Program-made: the position numbers and the translations under genes
Notes under the pieces: model-generated
The model's database searches: none
Told to the model about the DNA's origin: nothing
The model's input: only the letters and a program-made list of their open reading frames with translations
Shown: positions 46,201 to 57,000 of the stretch, piece by piece
Position numbering within the stretch: position 1 is the first letter of the stretch
Layout: every line of letters starts with the position of its first letter
From: Pipra filicauda
Taxonomy: Eukaryota; Chordata; Aves; Passeriformes; Pipridae
Direction of reading: 5' to 3'
Assembly: GCF_003945595.2 (NCBI RefSeq)
Contig: NW_024104162.1
Location: 434,001-498,000 of the forward strand
DNA: 64,000 nucleotides

Positions 46201-49200
46201 AATCCTGGGAACAAGATGGTCCAAAGTGCTTTGAATACAATTACATGGTAAGAATTGCTGCTAGAACTGGGCCAGCAAGTGGTTTGGTTCTTATTCATCC
46301 AAACAATTGCTTTTTGGCTTACATAGAATGCTCTTCAAATCTTTTACTTTACAAAGACCAGACAGATAGAACTGTAAATATGAGAGAACTCAGTATCAAA
46401 AAGTTCATGCAATCCAGTTCCAGTGCTGCTGAACCACCATGTAAAATTCCCCACAATAAATGTTGTCAGGCCTTCTCTAAGGTGACCTGTCCACATGAGA
46501 AAACAATAGAGCATTTAAAAACAATTACAAATATAAAATATTTGTGAAATAAAATATTAATATATTATTTTAACCTTATAAAATGTGATTTTCATCAGGC
46601 CTTTACTTAACTACATCACAACAACCCTCTTGGTGCAGATAGCACTTAATATTCTTTAGTAAGGCGAGTTATTTCTGCTGCTGTTTCTAAAGGCATATCT
46701 TACAATAATCAGTTTTAATCCAATCACAGAACTTGCAGAAGACTAATAAAAATGTATGTAAATAGACTAAATACTTTAGCCTATGTATATGGGTACTGAG
46801 ATAAGAACAATTTTTTGCCTCTGCATTCAGGAATACTTTCCTCTGCTGGGACGAGGACTCGCTTTGTCCCATTTGGGCTTTAAACATTTCAGTACTGCAC
46901 GTGTGGCTCCCAATTTCTATTCACATGAAGAACACCACCACTGAAGCTATATGTTACTTAAAACAGAACCACAGAGTAGTTGAGGTTGGAAAGGATCTCT
47001 GGAGAATGTCCAGTCCAGCCCTGTGCTCAAGCAGGGTCAGCGACAGCAGGTTGCCCAGGACAGCATCCAGTCAGGGTTTTAGTGTCTCCAAGGAAGGAGA
47101 TTCCACAAATCCGTGTGATCTGTCCCAGTGTTCAGCCACCCTCCCAAGACAGAATTTGCCAGGTTTCAGTTGGTGCCCATTGCCTCTTGTCCTGTTATTG
47201 GGCATCACTGAGGAGAATCTGGCTCCGCATTCTTTATTCCATTCCATCATTTATAACCCTGATGACAGACCCACACCCTGAGCCTTCTCTCCCTGTAAGA
47301 TCCTATATTATAAAGTCTTACCTTTTTGCAGTAAGAGCTCCATAATTTCTGTGTGTCCCATCTGTGCAGCCAGTGCTAGAGGTGTGAGCCCATATCCACT
47401 GCGAGGGTCAGGATCCGCTCCAGAATGAAGGAGAAGCTCTACCAGATCCTTCCTGCCCAGTCTGGCTGCCTCGTGTAGAGCAGTTCTCTTGTGAACACAC
47501 TGCAAATCCACTTTGGCACCAGATCTTATCAACAAGGAGGCAATCTCATAGGAATCCTGTTTAATTGCTGTAGCACAACAAGCAAAGCATCAGACAGAAT
47601 GTTATTCAATGCTATTCCACACTGTGGCTTCTGCAATGTGGCAGCCCAGGAAAGCTGTTCCTGCAGTGCTCTTTATACACTGAGAAACGTCACCCTACAC
47701 TGAAAGGTTTAACTTATCAACAAGTCTGTTCTTTGCTTCCAGGACAGCACTAACCACAAAAATAAACCATGTTATGGTAATCTCTCTCTGTAATCCTCTG
47801 TTGTGTTTGGTGATGGAACAGAACACAGCTTTCCTTACCACTAGATGGAGGCCACATCCAGGGCCTTGGTGGAGTCAGGAGCTGTCAGCAGAGCCCCATT
47901 TAAATTTCATAAGCAGTTACTACAATATGAAACAAAGTTTTAAATCATTGTGTCATATACCTTCTTAGCTTAATAAGCCTGAACTGTTGAGTCTGTAAGG
48001 ATCTTAAAAGAGAAATTTGCATTGGCTCCAGGGAATGGAATGAATAAGCAACACCTTTCCCTCCTTCTCTCTTTGATCTTCCAGGCTGAGCAGGGTAGCA
48101 AGTGTCCTTGCTACCCTAAGACAGATTAGCATGAGAAGCTTCATATGCCACAGCTGTTTGAAATACCCTGACAGCATCCTGTGATATGAGCTGTGATGTG
48201 CCATTATCTGGAACCTACACAGCAGCTTTAGATAAATCCCATACATCCCCATCTTATGGGATGATGCATTTTAATATTGTGCACTTCAAAAATGTCTAGG
48301 AATTCTCTACATCTTTTCTAAGCAGGTGGCCCTGACTAGAAGCTTCAGCCATTTCACAGGGATAAACTGGGGGTCCTATAGATGGTTGGAGGCTTTTTTT
48401 CTTTAACAACAGTTTTGAAAAAAACCCTCTTCCAATACTGAAAAATGTACAGGTTAATCCAAGAAACTTATAGTGCTCCTTTAGAACTCAGATAATGCAA
48501 ACACACTTCCAGTTTTTTGGCTAGGATTCAGTAAGAATTATGGCATCATAGCCCAAACTGAGGGAAGTAAATGAAATGAACACAGAACACTTTCGAAAAA
48601 CATTTTGGCAAAATATGGTTCTTTGCAAATCAAGAATTACAGTTCTTGTGCATGATCCAATTGAAGTGGCATCCACACAGAGTGGTCCTGGGTATGGGAC
48701 CCTATTCCTCAATTACAAAACATTAAAGAGAACTGAACTGAGAATTTTGGCTTCTTCGCTTGTCATGCTTGGATTTGTGCCAGCAAGGTCTAAAGAGGGC
48801 CAAACACTGTTTTGTGCTCTCCATACTGCAGATAAATCAGGCTGGTTTGCTTCATTTTTGGAAAATCAAAAGCCATTATCATGGGTTTTGGAGAAAGAGA
48901 GGCTGATGCAATGGAAGAAATACCATGTTGGGCAGAGAATAGGAATGTTTTATGCCTGCAGACATGCAGGGCAGTAATAGCATGAAGAAGGACCTGGTTG
49001 CCTGGCACCACTGCATAAATGATGCCAAGGAAAGCAGAGGATGACCCTCTGCACTTCATGGAGAAAGCTAATTGATTCATTGGGGGAAAAATGTATGTTC
49101 AATCTGAACTTCAAACTCTTTGCAACTGAGGAATGAAAGACAATAGGCATCTGGAGCTCTCTACATTGGATCAGACTTCATGGAAAGATATTTTACTTCT

Positions 49201-51242
49201 CCCACTTCCATGTTTATGGGAAAACTTAAATTAATAAATAATGCAAAGAACTCTGTGGTGACAGACCCTAACTTGGAACAGACAACTTATTTGAAGCCCT
49301 GATATCATCTAAGAAAAACAGACAAGGGCAGACACATTCAGTGCTGAGATTAAAATTTTTCCTTCTTATAGCAAAATATTTTAATAATAAGTCAAATTAA
49401 ACCCTAAAATGTGTAAGTATGATCTCACCTATCTCCCTCACCTCTCCACCCCTAAATAAGGTATTCACCTATAACTAAAGGAGAATCTCCCTCTTCATTC
49501 TTAACGTTGGGATTGCAGCCATTGATCAGGAGCAAGCAGACGTTGTCCACAAAGCAGTTCCTTACTGCCACCAGCAGAGGTGTTTCCCCTTTTACAGTGG
49601 TCTGTTCCCACGCACCGGCATTGGAGGCTGAAATGCAGAACAGCAGAACACATTTGAATATGGGTGATTGATTAAACTCACTTTTGTAAAAACTTTTTGG
49701 TGGAAAACCAGGAGGTACCTCTGTACCTTTCATGGTTATTTCAAGGATGTTCTTATTTAGCTGTGCTGCAGCTTCGTGCACAGGAAGCCAGCCTTGCTCA
49801 TCTGCTTCTTCAAAGGCAGAACTGTGCTTCACCAACTTCTTCAAGGCCTCTTCTTGGCCTGTGGTGTTTTAAGACAGACACATATCCCATTACTAACCAT
49901 AAGACAAAATTCAGGTAACTAATACATTGAGTGCTGTTTATCCCATCAGTGTATCTAGAATAAACAACCTGCTTTGTCAGAGCAATTTTTTCTCAGAGGA
50001 AAGTTTACAAGAATGCAACAATCAGTGATTAACATTGACTCACAAAGCATTTTGAATTAATCATGGAAAAAAACTTACAATAACATTACTAAAATATTTC
50101 CAGTACAATTCTCTCGAGCAATATTGCATCTCATATTGGAATACCCTAAAGCTTTGCAGTTAAGGAACAGTATTGGAACACTTCAGGTAGAGAAAGCTTT
50201 TTAATCTGGGTATCTTGCAAAGTGAAAAATGTTATGAAGTATTAATTGACTAATAAATTTATACTTCAAAACTGCTTATTTTAAAAGAAAGGCCTGGAAT
50301 TTTCCCCTAATTTCAGGAGATGAAGCACTGGAATTTCTGAAAAGGGTGACACTTGAACCCATCCCATTACCATGATCCTATCCAGTAAGTTAGTTTGGAT
50401 GTCCTGGGTTTAGTTGTCTTATTCTTCCCAAGACTATATGAAGAAAAACTGCACTTAAATCAGGTGATCAAACACCTCAAATGTAGGCACTGCTCAGCAA
50501 TTCCCAGGAGTACAGGCTTAGTGTGAAGTATTTGTACTTAACTGTCTGAATTGCTGCAATTATCTTTCCATGTTCTTCACTTGCAGTAGACTGGAAACTG
50601 CACAAACAGAACAAGAATAGAGTGAGAAGTAAAAATTAATGTGAAGTTCAGGATATAATTATACCTTTATTTAAATACTCAAGTCTAGACTACATGTTAG
50701 ATTTCTCTAAGTTACATGAATTTTGTCAGGGTTTATCACATTAAAACAGTTTTTTGCTGGTCTTCCCCTAACACCATAAATATTGAATTTTTCACATAAA
50801 AAATTAAATACTAAGATGAGGGGAAGCTACCATATTAATCTAATTTTACATCACCTACTTATCTTCTTTATAAAGCCTTGTACTCCTTTAGATATTGATG
50901 TAACACATCATCTGAAAGGTTCATACATTCCCATATTTTCAAGGAAACAGGTATACTTTTTCATGGAGAACTCAGACCAAGTGAGCTACCAATGGTTTCC
51001 AGCACCCATGAGAAAAGGTCAGAGCAATCCAACATAGGGAGTCACAAAGGAAAGAAAGGTTACCACATGCTTACAATAATGCCAAAACCCAAAATAGAAG
51101 CAATAACTTATTACCTTTCAGCCTCTGTTGCACAGCCACTTGTTTCAATTTTATGCCTCTCTCGTAAGCTTTCCTGAATAGCTCGTTGGGTAGGGATTTC
51201 TTCATCAGAATTGTCATCAAACATATACATTGAATTATACAT
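43080..51242 (-). CDS. ASB14: ASB14, ankyrin repeat and SOCS box protein
   Basis: Substrate receptor of an Elongin BC-Cullin 5 ubiquitin ligase: ankyrin repeats bind substrate and the SOCS box binds the ligase. Exons in transcription order: 51115-51242, 50542-50597, 49727-49858, 49469-49627, 47322-47567, 45861-46032, 44383-44926, 43367-43520, 43080-43273. If exons 2 and 3 join in frame the product is 594 aa, against 587 in human, with full-length similarity. The first ATG (51242) is followed by further in-frame Mets at residues 5 and 7. Oddity: the only exon 2 boundary that keeps the frame is followed by TTAAGT rather than GTAAGT (see 50541). Splicing at the adjacent GT would meet a stop within six codons. 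Thus this copy is either a damaged allele or spliced unusually. All other junctions are GT-AG and in frame, and no other lesion was seen. Confidence 0.92.
43367..43520 (-). CDS. ASB14: ASB14 exon 8
   Basis: 154 bp between ttctctcag|ttctgtg and tttta|agtaag-type junctions, encoding [18 protein letters not shown] and on to DIHFIL. It links the last ankyrin repeat to the SOCS box and is close to human ASB14. Phase 0 in, phase 1 out. Confidence 0.93.
44383..44926 (-). CDS. ASB14: ASB14 exon 7: C-terminal ankyrin repeats
   Basis: The largest exon, 544 bp, encoding 181 residues. Ankyrin signatures include [58 protein letters not shown] and [16 protein letters not shown], followed by the RCFDCPGG segment and [11 protein letters not shown]. 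The donor is atg|gtgagt. The exon is locally G+C-rich compared with the introns, as coding exons here are. Confidence 0.94.
45861..49858 (-). CDS. ASB14: ASB14 exons 3-6: central ankyrin repeats
   Basis: Exon 3 (49727-49858) carries [20 protein letters not shown], exon 4 (49469-49627) the repeat [19 protein letters not shown], exon 5 (47322-47567) [20 protein letters not shown] and [19 protein letters not shown], and exon 6 (45861-46032) [19 protein letters not shown] and [14 protein letters not shown]. These are textbook ankyrin consensus strings (TPLHxAAxxGH). Introns contain a CR1 fragment (46.97-47.29 kb), A+T-rich DNA at 45.1-45.4 kb and unremarkable sequence. Confidence 0.94.
46966..47287 (-). 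mobile_element. CR1 LINE 3' fragment in ASB14 intron
   Basis: The plus strand starts 'aaccacagagtagttgaggt' near 46966 and continues with 'tgctcaagcagggtcagcga', 'tccaaggaaggagattccac' and 'gcccattgcctcttgtcctg', a CR1 subfamily different from the copies at 36 and 63.7 kb. It is on the minus strand, in ASB14 intron 5, and ends 35 bp from exon 5. The open frames at 46901-47345 are its remnants. Confidence 0.9.
47568..49468. other. ASB14 intron 4, no second gene seen
   Basis: 1.9 kb. A plus-strand frame of 133 codons (48576-48977) and a partly overlapping minus frame of 96 codons have no recognisable homology, and this length is expected by chance in 64 kb. A weak CTCF-like core (CCACTAGATGGAG) is at 47838-47850. 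Confidence 0.5.
50541..50542 (-). other. ASB14: Defective-looking splice donor, ASB14 exon 2
   Basis: The minus strand reads CAGACAG|TTAAGT, where the exon must end at the bar to keep frame with exon 3 (which starts gc-caa-gaa). A canonical donor would be CAG|GTAAGT, so the first intron base appears changed from G to T. The GT one base earlier (aca|GTTAAG) shifts the frame and reaches a TGA at 49841-49843. That GT combined with an acceptor 11 bases inside exon 3 (AG at 49849-49848) would restore the frame, at the cost of four residues. Confidence 0.7.
50542..51242 (-). CDS. ASB14: ASB14 exons 1-2: N-terminus with UIM-like helix
   Basis: Exon 1 (51115-51242) encodes residues 1-42. [16 protein letters not shown] at 14-29 matches the ubiquitin-interacting motif pattern (acidic run, Ala, three residues, Ser, then Glu), known in the relatives ASB2 and ASB15. 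Exon 2 (50542-50597, 56 bp) has a strong acceptor (ctgtttgtgcag) and encodes [18 protein letters not shown], aligning with the KKIVETIEKG segment of human ASB14. Its 3' boundary is the problem site described separately. Confidence 0.85.
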
Positions 51243-53665
51243 GGCAAACCAGCACAACCTGGATCACTTTGTGTAGGGAAACACTGCTTTTTAATTGGAA
51301 GATGTTAAATCCTCAGGTTCAATCTGAACAGAAACAGCAGTCACTGTTACAGTATCAAGAGAAATGAACACAGTTTAAAATAAATGAATTGGAACTTCCA
51401 TCTCAAGCTGCAGCCTTCTCCCAAGGGTTTAGGTCTGCACTGCAGAATTATTCTATTTAGAACAGAGTAAAGGTTTTCTACTCCTGTAGCATGTCCCAGC
51501 TTTTTTCTCTGTTCCACAGACTGAACATACAGAATAGCTACTTGTTCTGGCGTTGCTTCCTAGAAAGCAACAAAAATAGGCAAAACTTTGCTTTTTAGAT
51601 AAACAGCCATTCCCTCTAAGGCATTTAGACACTCAAATATCATCACAATCAAGCTCTGATGTTTCCTTAGTGGGAAAACAAATGTGCAATAAAACACAGG
51701 ATGTTTTTCCTGTTTGTTCACAGCAGGCCTGGAAGAGAAGGGCAAGTGAAGGACATGAAATTTTTTAATAATAGCTCTTGTTCAAACTGTTTCAACAAAG
51801 ACATTGTTAGGGCAATATCTGGTAGTCAGGAAAGTATTGCAGATTTGTGCTATTATGTGCACCAGCCATCCAACTGAAACAACATCAAACATGCTTGGAA
51901 AAACACCAACTTCACCACCTTATGTACCAAATCTACTGCCTTTTACAACAGATAAACTCACAATTCTGCCTCCATCCATGCGTGCCTGTTTGCTTCTGAT
52001 ACTTTAAAGGGATATATCCAAAGTACTGCAACAGTATATATCCAAATACAAGCAGAAATAAAACACACTGGTGTAACCACAATTGAGTTAATAACACACA
52101 AAAGCTTAAGAATAGCATTATTTAAAAAAAAAAACAAAAACCAACCAAACCCAAACCCAAAATCCAAACACATAAAACTTCTCCATATTGAAAGGGTTCA
52201 ATTGAAGATTGCAAGACAAACAATGGAACATAGAATTAAATCCAACTGGTACTATATTAAGTCTAAATGTTAAAATTTAAGAAGAAATAATAAAAAATCA
52301 TTAACGATCAAACTGATCACTAAATAGCATAATGGATGTAGATATACTCTGTTAAGCAGTCCCACTGTCCTTCTGTATATTCAGCTACATGCTATTATAG
52401 GTTAAAATCACAGATGGTCTGTTAGGCTCAAACCTCTCATCTGTTTTACCTTATCAAAACATCCACCTCTGTCTTCCAAGACAGCTGGCCTGAAAGAAAC
52501 CCTCAAAACTACAGGGAAAAATAAAATAAATAAGTAAAACTGAAAGCAAATAAACAAATTGGCAAAATGAATGAGCACAGCAAAATTAAGGAAGTTGTCG
52601 ACATGTCACTTACAAAGTTCGGAGTAATTCTAGAAACATCCTAAAGTTGGGCAGCAGTAATTCACAGCAAACCTGCAGCATTTAATTTGTTACCTGATCC
52701 ACCTAATGTGTGATTGCAAGGCCTTGCTCTGTAATAGCACATGTAGCAAAGAAGAGAAATATTATTAGCAACATATACAGACTGTTAGTAATGGATTATA
52801 CTACGGCACAGTGAGTACAGAAACATTTTAAGTCTAGACTACTTCGTTTTCACAAATTGACTACTAATTTTCCTATGAATTGAGAAAATATACTGTTTTT
52901 CCTCACCTTCTGAAAGAGGGAAGACCTCACACTTTGAAGAAGTAATTATTAAGTTGAAAGTGATATTTTCAGGATTGCAAATGATCTCTGTAGAGCCCAT
53001 GTCCATTAATAGCTCCCTATAAATACCCGATCATGAGACAGGCTGGGACTTTGTCCATGTTTCTTTCACACAGGCCAGTAATGTTTAATAATCTGACCTG
53101 ACAAATGCTATCAACAAAAGAAGGAATTAAAAGTCCAGTTTCCTCGTTAAAATTCTCATGTTTTTGGAATGAGAATTTGAGAACTATAGCAGTAACTGTT
53201 ACATTATGAAAAGAAAATTCTTCAGTGCTGTTCTAAAAGAGAAAACTGAAGACAGTGTTAGGAGCTTACTTAAACGGGTAAGACAGCATAAAAACCAAAA
53301 CCAGTAAAAGTAAACACAAACAAAATCAAACACAAATAAAATCAAGCCAAAATGCTATTAAAATTATTATGTTTCTGATTGCTTAGTCACAATTCACAGT
53401 AATATAAATAGAAAAGCAAATGAGAAATAAACAGAGTTTTTAAAAGAAAAAGGAGTTTCAGAAAGATAGACTTACACTGGTGTAACACCCAACAAAGGAA
53501 ATGAGGGAATAAGATGCCCAGTTGTAATAGTGATAGCAGGATGGAGTTATTCCCACTGTATTTTACAGAGGGATCCATACAAAGAAATGATGATGTATCT
53601 GAATGCAAGGTGGAAAGAGTTCCTTGCTAGAGGAAATCTAGAAAGAATGCTTGAGTAATTTTTTT
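51243..53665. other. Space between ASB14 and DNAH12
   Basis: Both genes are on the minus strand, so this region holds the ASB14 promoter and 5' UTR and ends at the DNAH12 3' end. I see no CpG island, consistent with tissue-restricted expression, and no coding sequence. An A/C-rich low-complexity run lies at about 52120-52172. Confidence 0.5.
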
Positions 53666-53700
53666 TTTATTTTTCAAGAAAACAAATGTGCAGAACCAAC

Positions 53701-53706
53701 TTTATT
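53701..53706 (-). promoter_or_regulatory. DNAH12: Polyadenylation signal, DNAH12
   Basis: AATAAA on the minus strand (TTTATT on plus), 330 bases past the DNAH12 stop. A second overlapping candidate lies at 53666-53671 in a T-run. A 3' UTR of about 350-400 bases would result. Confidence 0.5.
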
Positions 53707-54035
53707 GCCTGTAATGTTTCTCTCAGAAAGTGCAGACTACTTTCATATTCCATTAAGATACATTTTGTGATATTTAACTAAGGCATAAAACTGATGTTCA
53801 CACAATAATAAAATTACCAAGGGCTAAAATCCTAGTTGTTTGTTTATAGATTGTAAAGACACTAATAATAACAACACATACTTAACTAAGACAAAATATT
53901 GAGGATCAGAAAGTATTTGTAACCCTCTTAATATAAAAAACTCCAGGTGTTTCTTTTACACACTGTGTTCCACTTCCTGTATAAGCCACCAAAAAGAACA
54001 GGATCCTGTGGAGTCTGGATCTGGAGTGCCCAGAG

Positions 54036-57000
54036 TCAGTCATCCAGCTGGCAGAGCAGTGCAACCCCTCTCTTGATCCAGTGCTGGACAGGTTTGTCCG
54101 TGTCGAGCGTCAAGGCAATGACGAAGTTGGTGGAATGACCAGTGGTAGACAAGACTCCTTTGCGCTCACTTGTCTTGTAGAGTGGGCAAACATAGGCACT
54201 GGATTCCTTTATGTCCGATTTTGGAGCTTCAAAAGAACCCCAAAGTAATCCATTACATTCAGCAGATCTATTCATACAAATATAATCTACATGCAAATAT
54301 TAAGTATTTTCAGTAACATCTTTAAAGCTAAATAAAAATGCAAAATTGTTTTAACAGAATAAAATTATCCCACTTCTTTTTTTTGTGTTCTCTTGTGTGG
54401 TTTCTTTTGTTTTAAAATGCAACTAATTTATCCACAATTTGTTTTCAGAATTCAATGCCTTCCTGTGATTCTACCAGCTTTGTAATACTCAAAGAAACAT
54501 TAAAATCTGCATAGTTACCTAGTTTAACCATAGATTATATGTGAGCTTTTAACAGCTCTACAAGAATTCTGGTCCAGCTGCCACAGAACTAACTGCAATT
54601 CAAGTCACCTGAGATCCAAGGACAGAACTCTGCAGGAACTCTTTGTATGCTTACATGGAACTTGTGCAAAGCCTAAAATCATGCAGGTCTGAGCAGATTC
54701 ATCCAACCTCAAGAGAAAGCACAGGCAGAAAAAGTGGGAATTTTTAAGACTGCCTATTTGCTGACAACATCTAAGTTTTAACAGTTGCAGTAGAAAGTTG
54801 TGATTATGTGGGTAAGTAAAACAGGGATTTACTCCTGATCAAAGAAGACAAGAGTTGTGAAAAACTACTTACAAGCATGAGAGGCAGTCGGCATAGCAGC
54901 TAAAAATAACCTGAGCAAACCTTGCTAAATCACATGAGGTAAAATACTGAGTCTCTGTAAGTCAGTTGAAAGTTCCCCTCAACTTGAGTAGAGCCAGGAA
55001 TTCAAGTACCATGTGCTTTCCTATCCAAATTAACTTTTTGTTGAAAAATAGATTGGGAGCAACTGAACATATTTACAAAAAATTCATTTAACTAGTCTTT
55101 TCATCTAATTCATAATTCTAAACATCTCTGGGGAGTGGGACAGGCCCAGGGCTCAGACAGGGTGGGACCAACTCCAGGGAGCAGGTCCCACTTTTGACAG
55201 GAAAGACCCAGGTCAGATGAACGTGAATTCTGTGCACATTTGGGTATTTGGGTGAGGACACTGATCTTCAGCAAAAAAGGAAACCACTGTTGTAATTTCT
55301 TGTTGAATAGCTCATATCAGAGAAATTATACTCACTTGGCTTTATCCAAATGATTGGCATGGCATCAAAGAGCACTTTGGGATACTGCTCAGTCAACATT
55401 CCCCTGGGGAGAGAAAAGCAACAAAGTAGTTATTTGTGGCTTGAGGGTTTTGGTGGGTGTTTTTTGGTTGTTGCTTGATAGGTTGTTGGCTTTTTCTTCC
55501 CCATATTCCATGAATGAGAGAGTATTTAATTTGGTGTGTTATTTCAGTAACGTGAAAAGTATCACTCAAAATATTTCAGCCCATCTTGTTTGAGCATCTA
55601 AGAAAGCTTTCCAGAACCACAGGAAAAAACTTGGCTACTGACTTTGTCCTGTCCCAGCGAGCTCCGTCTAAAAATAATCCATGGATATAAACACCGTCTT
55701 CTGGGGCAGTATCAGCAGTATCCCGAGGAATAACCTACAAGAAGCAAATTTTCCATGTTATTAAACTTCCCCTGCTCTTTGCTTTTTGAGGTATTATGCC
55801 ATCAGCCAATTTTCAGATCAATCCAAATTGAGAATTCCTTTCAGTGCTACTTTTATTCAAAACCATAGAGAGCAGATTTCTGTGGGTTTGTTAATTGTCT
55901 TTACTGAGGTTATAAAATGAGGCTTGAATCACACAGACAAATATGAACCATATAGGCTGTTTTCTTGAGTGGAGGTCCAGGTCCAATGACAGAATTACTT
56001 TTCATTACTTGGAATATACCTCTTCTACAGATGTTATATTATATATTATATTATGAATATATATTATATATATATAGTATATTTTATCATATATATATAT
56101 ATATATATATGGTACCATATTTATATATATATATATGGTATGCCAACCTTACCAAAGAAATACATGTATGTCTTCAGACTGCAGTGAGTTAGTTGCAAAA
56201 TGAACCTTCCAGTCAGGATTTCTTTACTACATCTCACCACAATGTCAGGACTGAGATTAATAAAATATTAATTTATAACTTTTCCATACCTGAAATTCAT
56301 ATCCCAGAAGGTCAATAGGGATTCTGTGTTTCCTAGCATAGTTTTGCATTGCTCCAGTTAGGAAAGCTTGAGTAAAATAGAATCCTGACAGCCAAAAAAC
56401 AGGGGGCTTCCCTAATTCATACCAATCCTGAAAGGAGAAAAGTGACACATTCAATAATCAGAAATAGAAATCCCACACTCTTTGACAATTTTCTCCATAA
56501 TTGTACTCAGAAAAATCTAAACAAAGCCTATCCCTCCTTTCCCAATAATCCTTTAACATAAAGGACAAATGATATGAAAAAGCAGATTAACTAATTGGCA
56601 GCCCTGCCTCTTGTACATCACCTGTAGAAACTTCAGCCTTGCTAACAAATCTACAATGTAGCTCCCTAATGGCTTTAGACTTGGGTAGGAATGTTGTGCC
56701 CACTTCTCAGGAACTTTTCCAATAAGGAGACTGCCAGACAGAGCCTCCAGCTCAGCATCCATAACAACCAGTCCTTTAATGGCTTTCTTCAGGTTAATTA
56801 GTGTAATACGGATAGTTCGGATTAAACTGGAATTAGAAAATAAAACATTTTTCACACGTTTTGCACGATTTGTAAAATATGACAGTGGCAATGGAAAGAA
56901 ATTTTAAAAAAATGACTAAGGAATCATCTATAGAACTTGTACACCTAATACATACATACACATACCCACATACATATATATATACACAAACACATATACA

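Noticed and set aside
46901..47345. 126- and 121-codon plus-strand open frames
   Set aside because: Antisense of a CR1 fragment running up to ASB14 exon 5, which is on the other strand.
47838..47850. CTCF-like core CCACTAGATGGAG in ASB14 intron 4
   Set aside because: It departs from the consensus at the last core positions; too weak to list as a site.
48576..48977. 133-codon plus-strand open frame in ASB14 intron 4
   Set aside because: No recognisable domain, antisense to the host gene, no promoter signal; length is within chance expectation.
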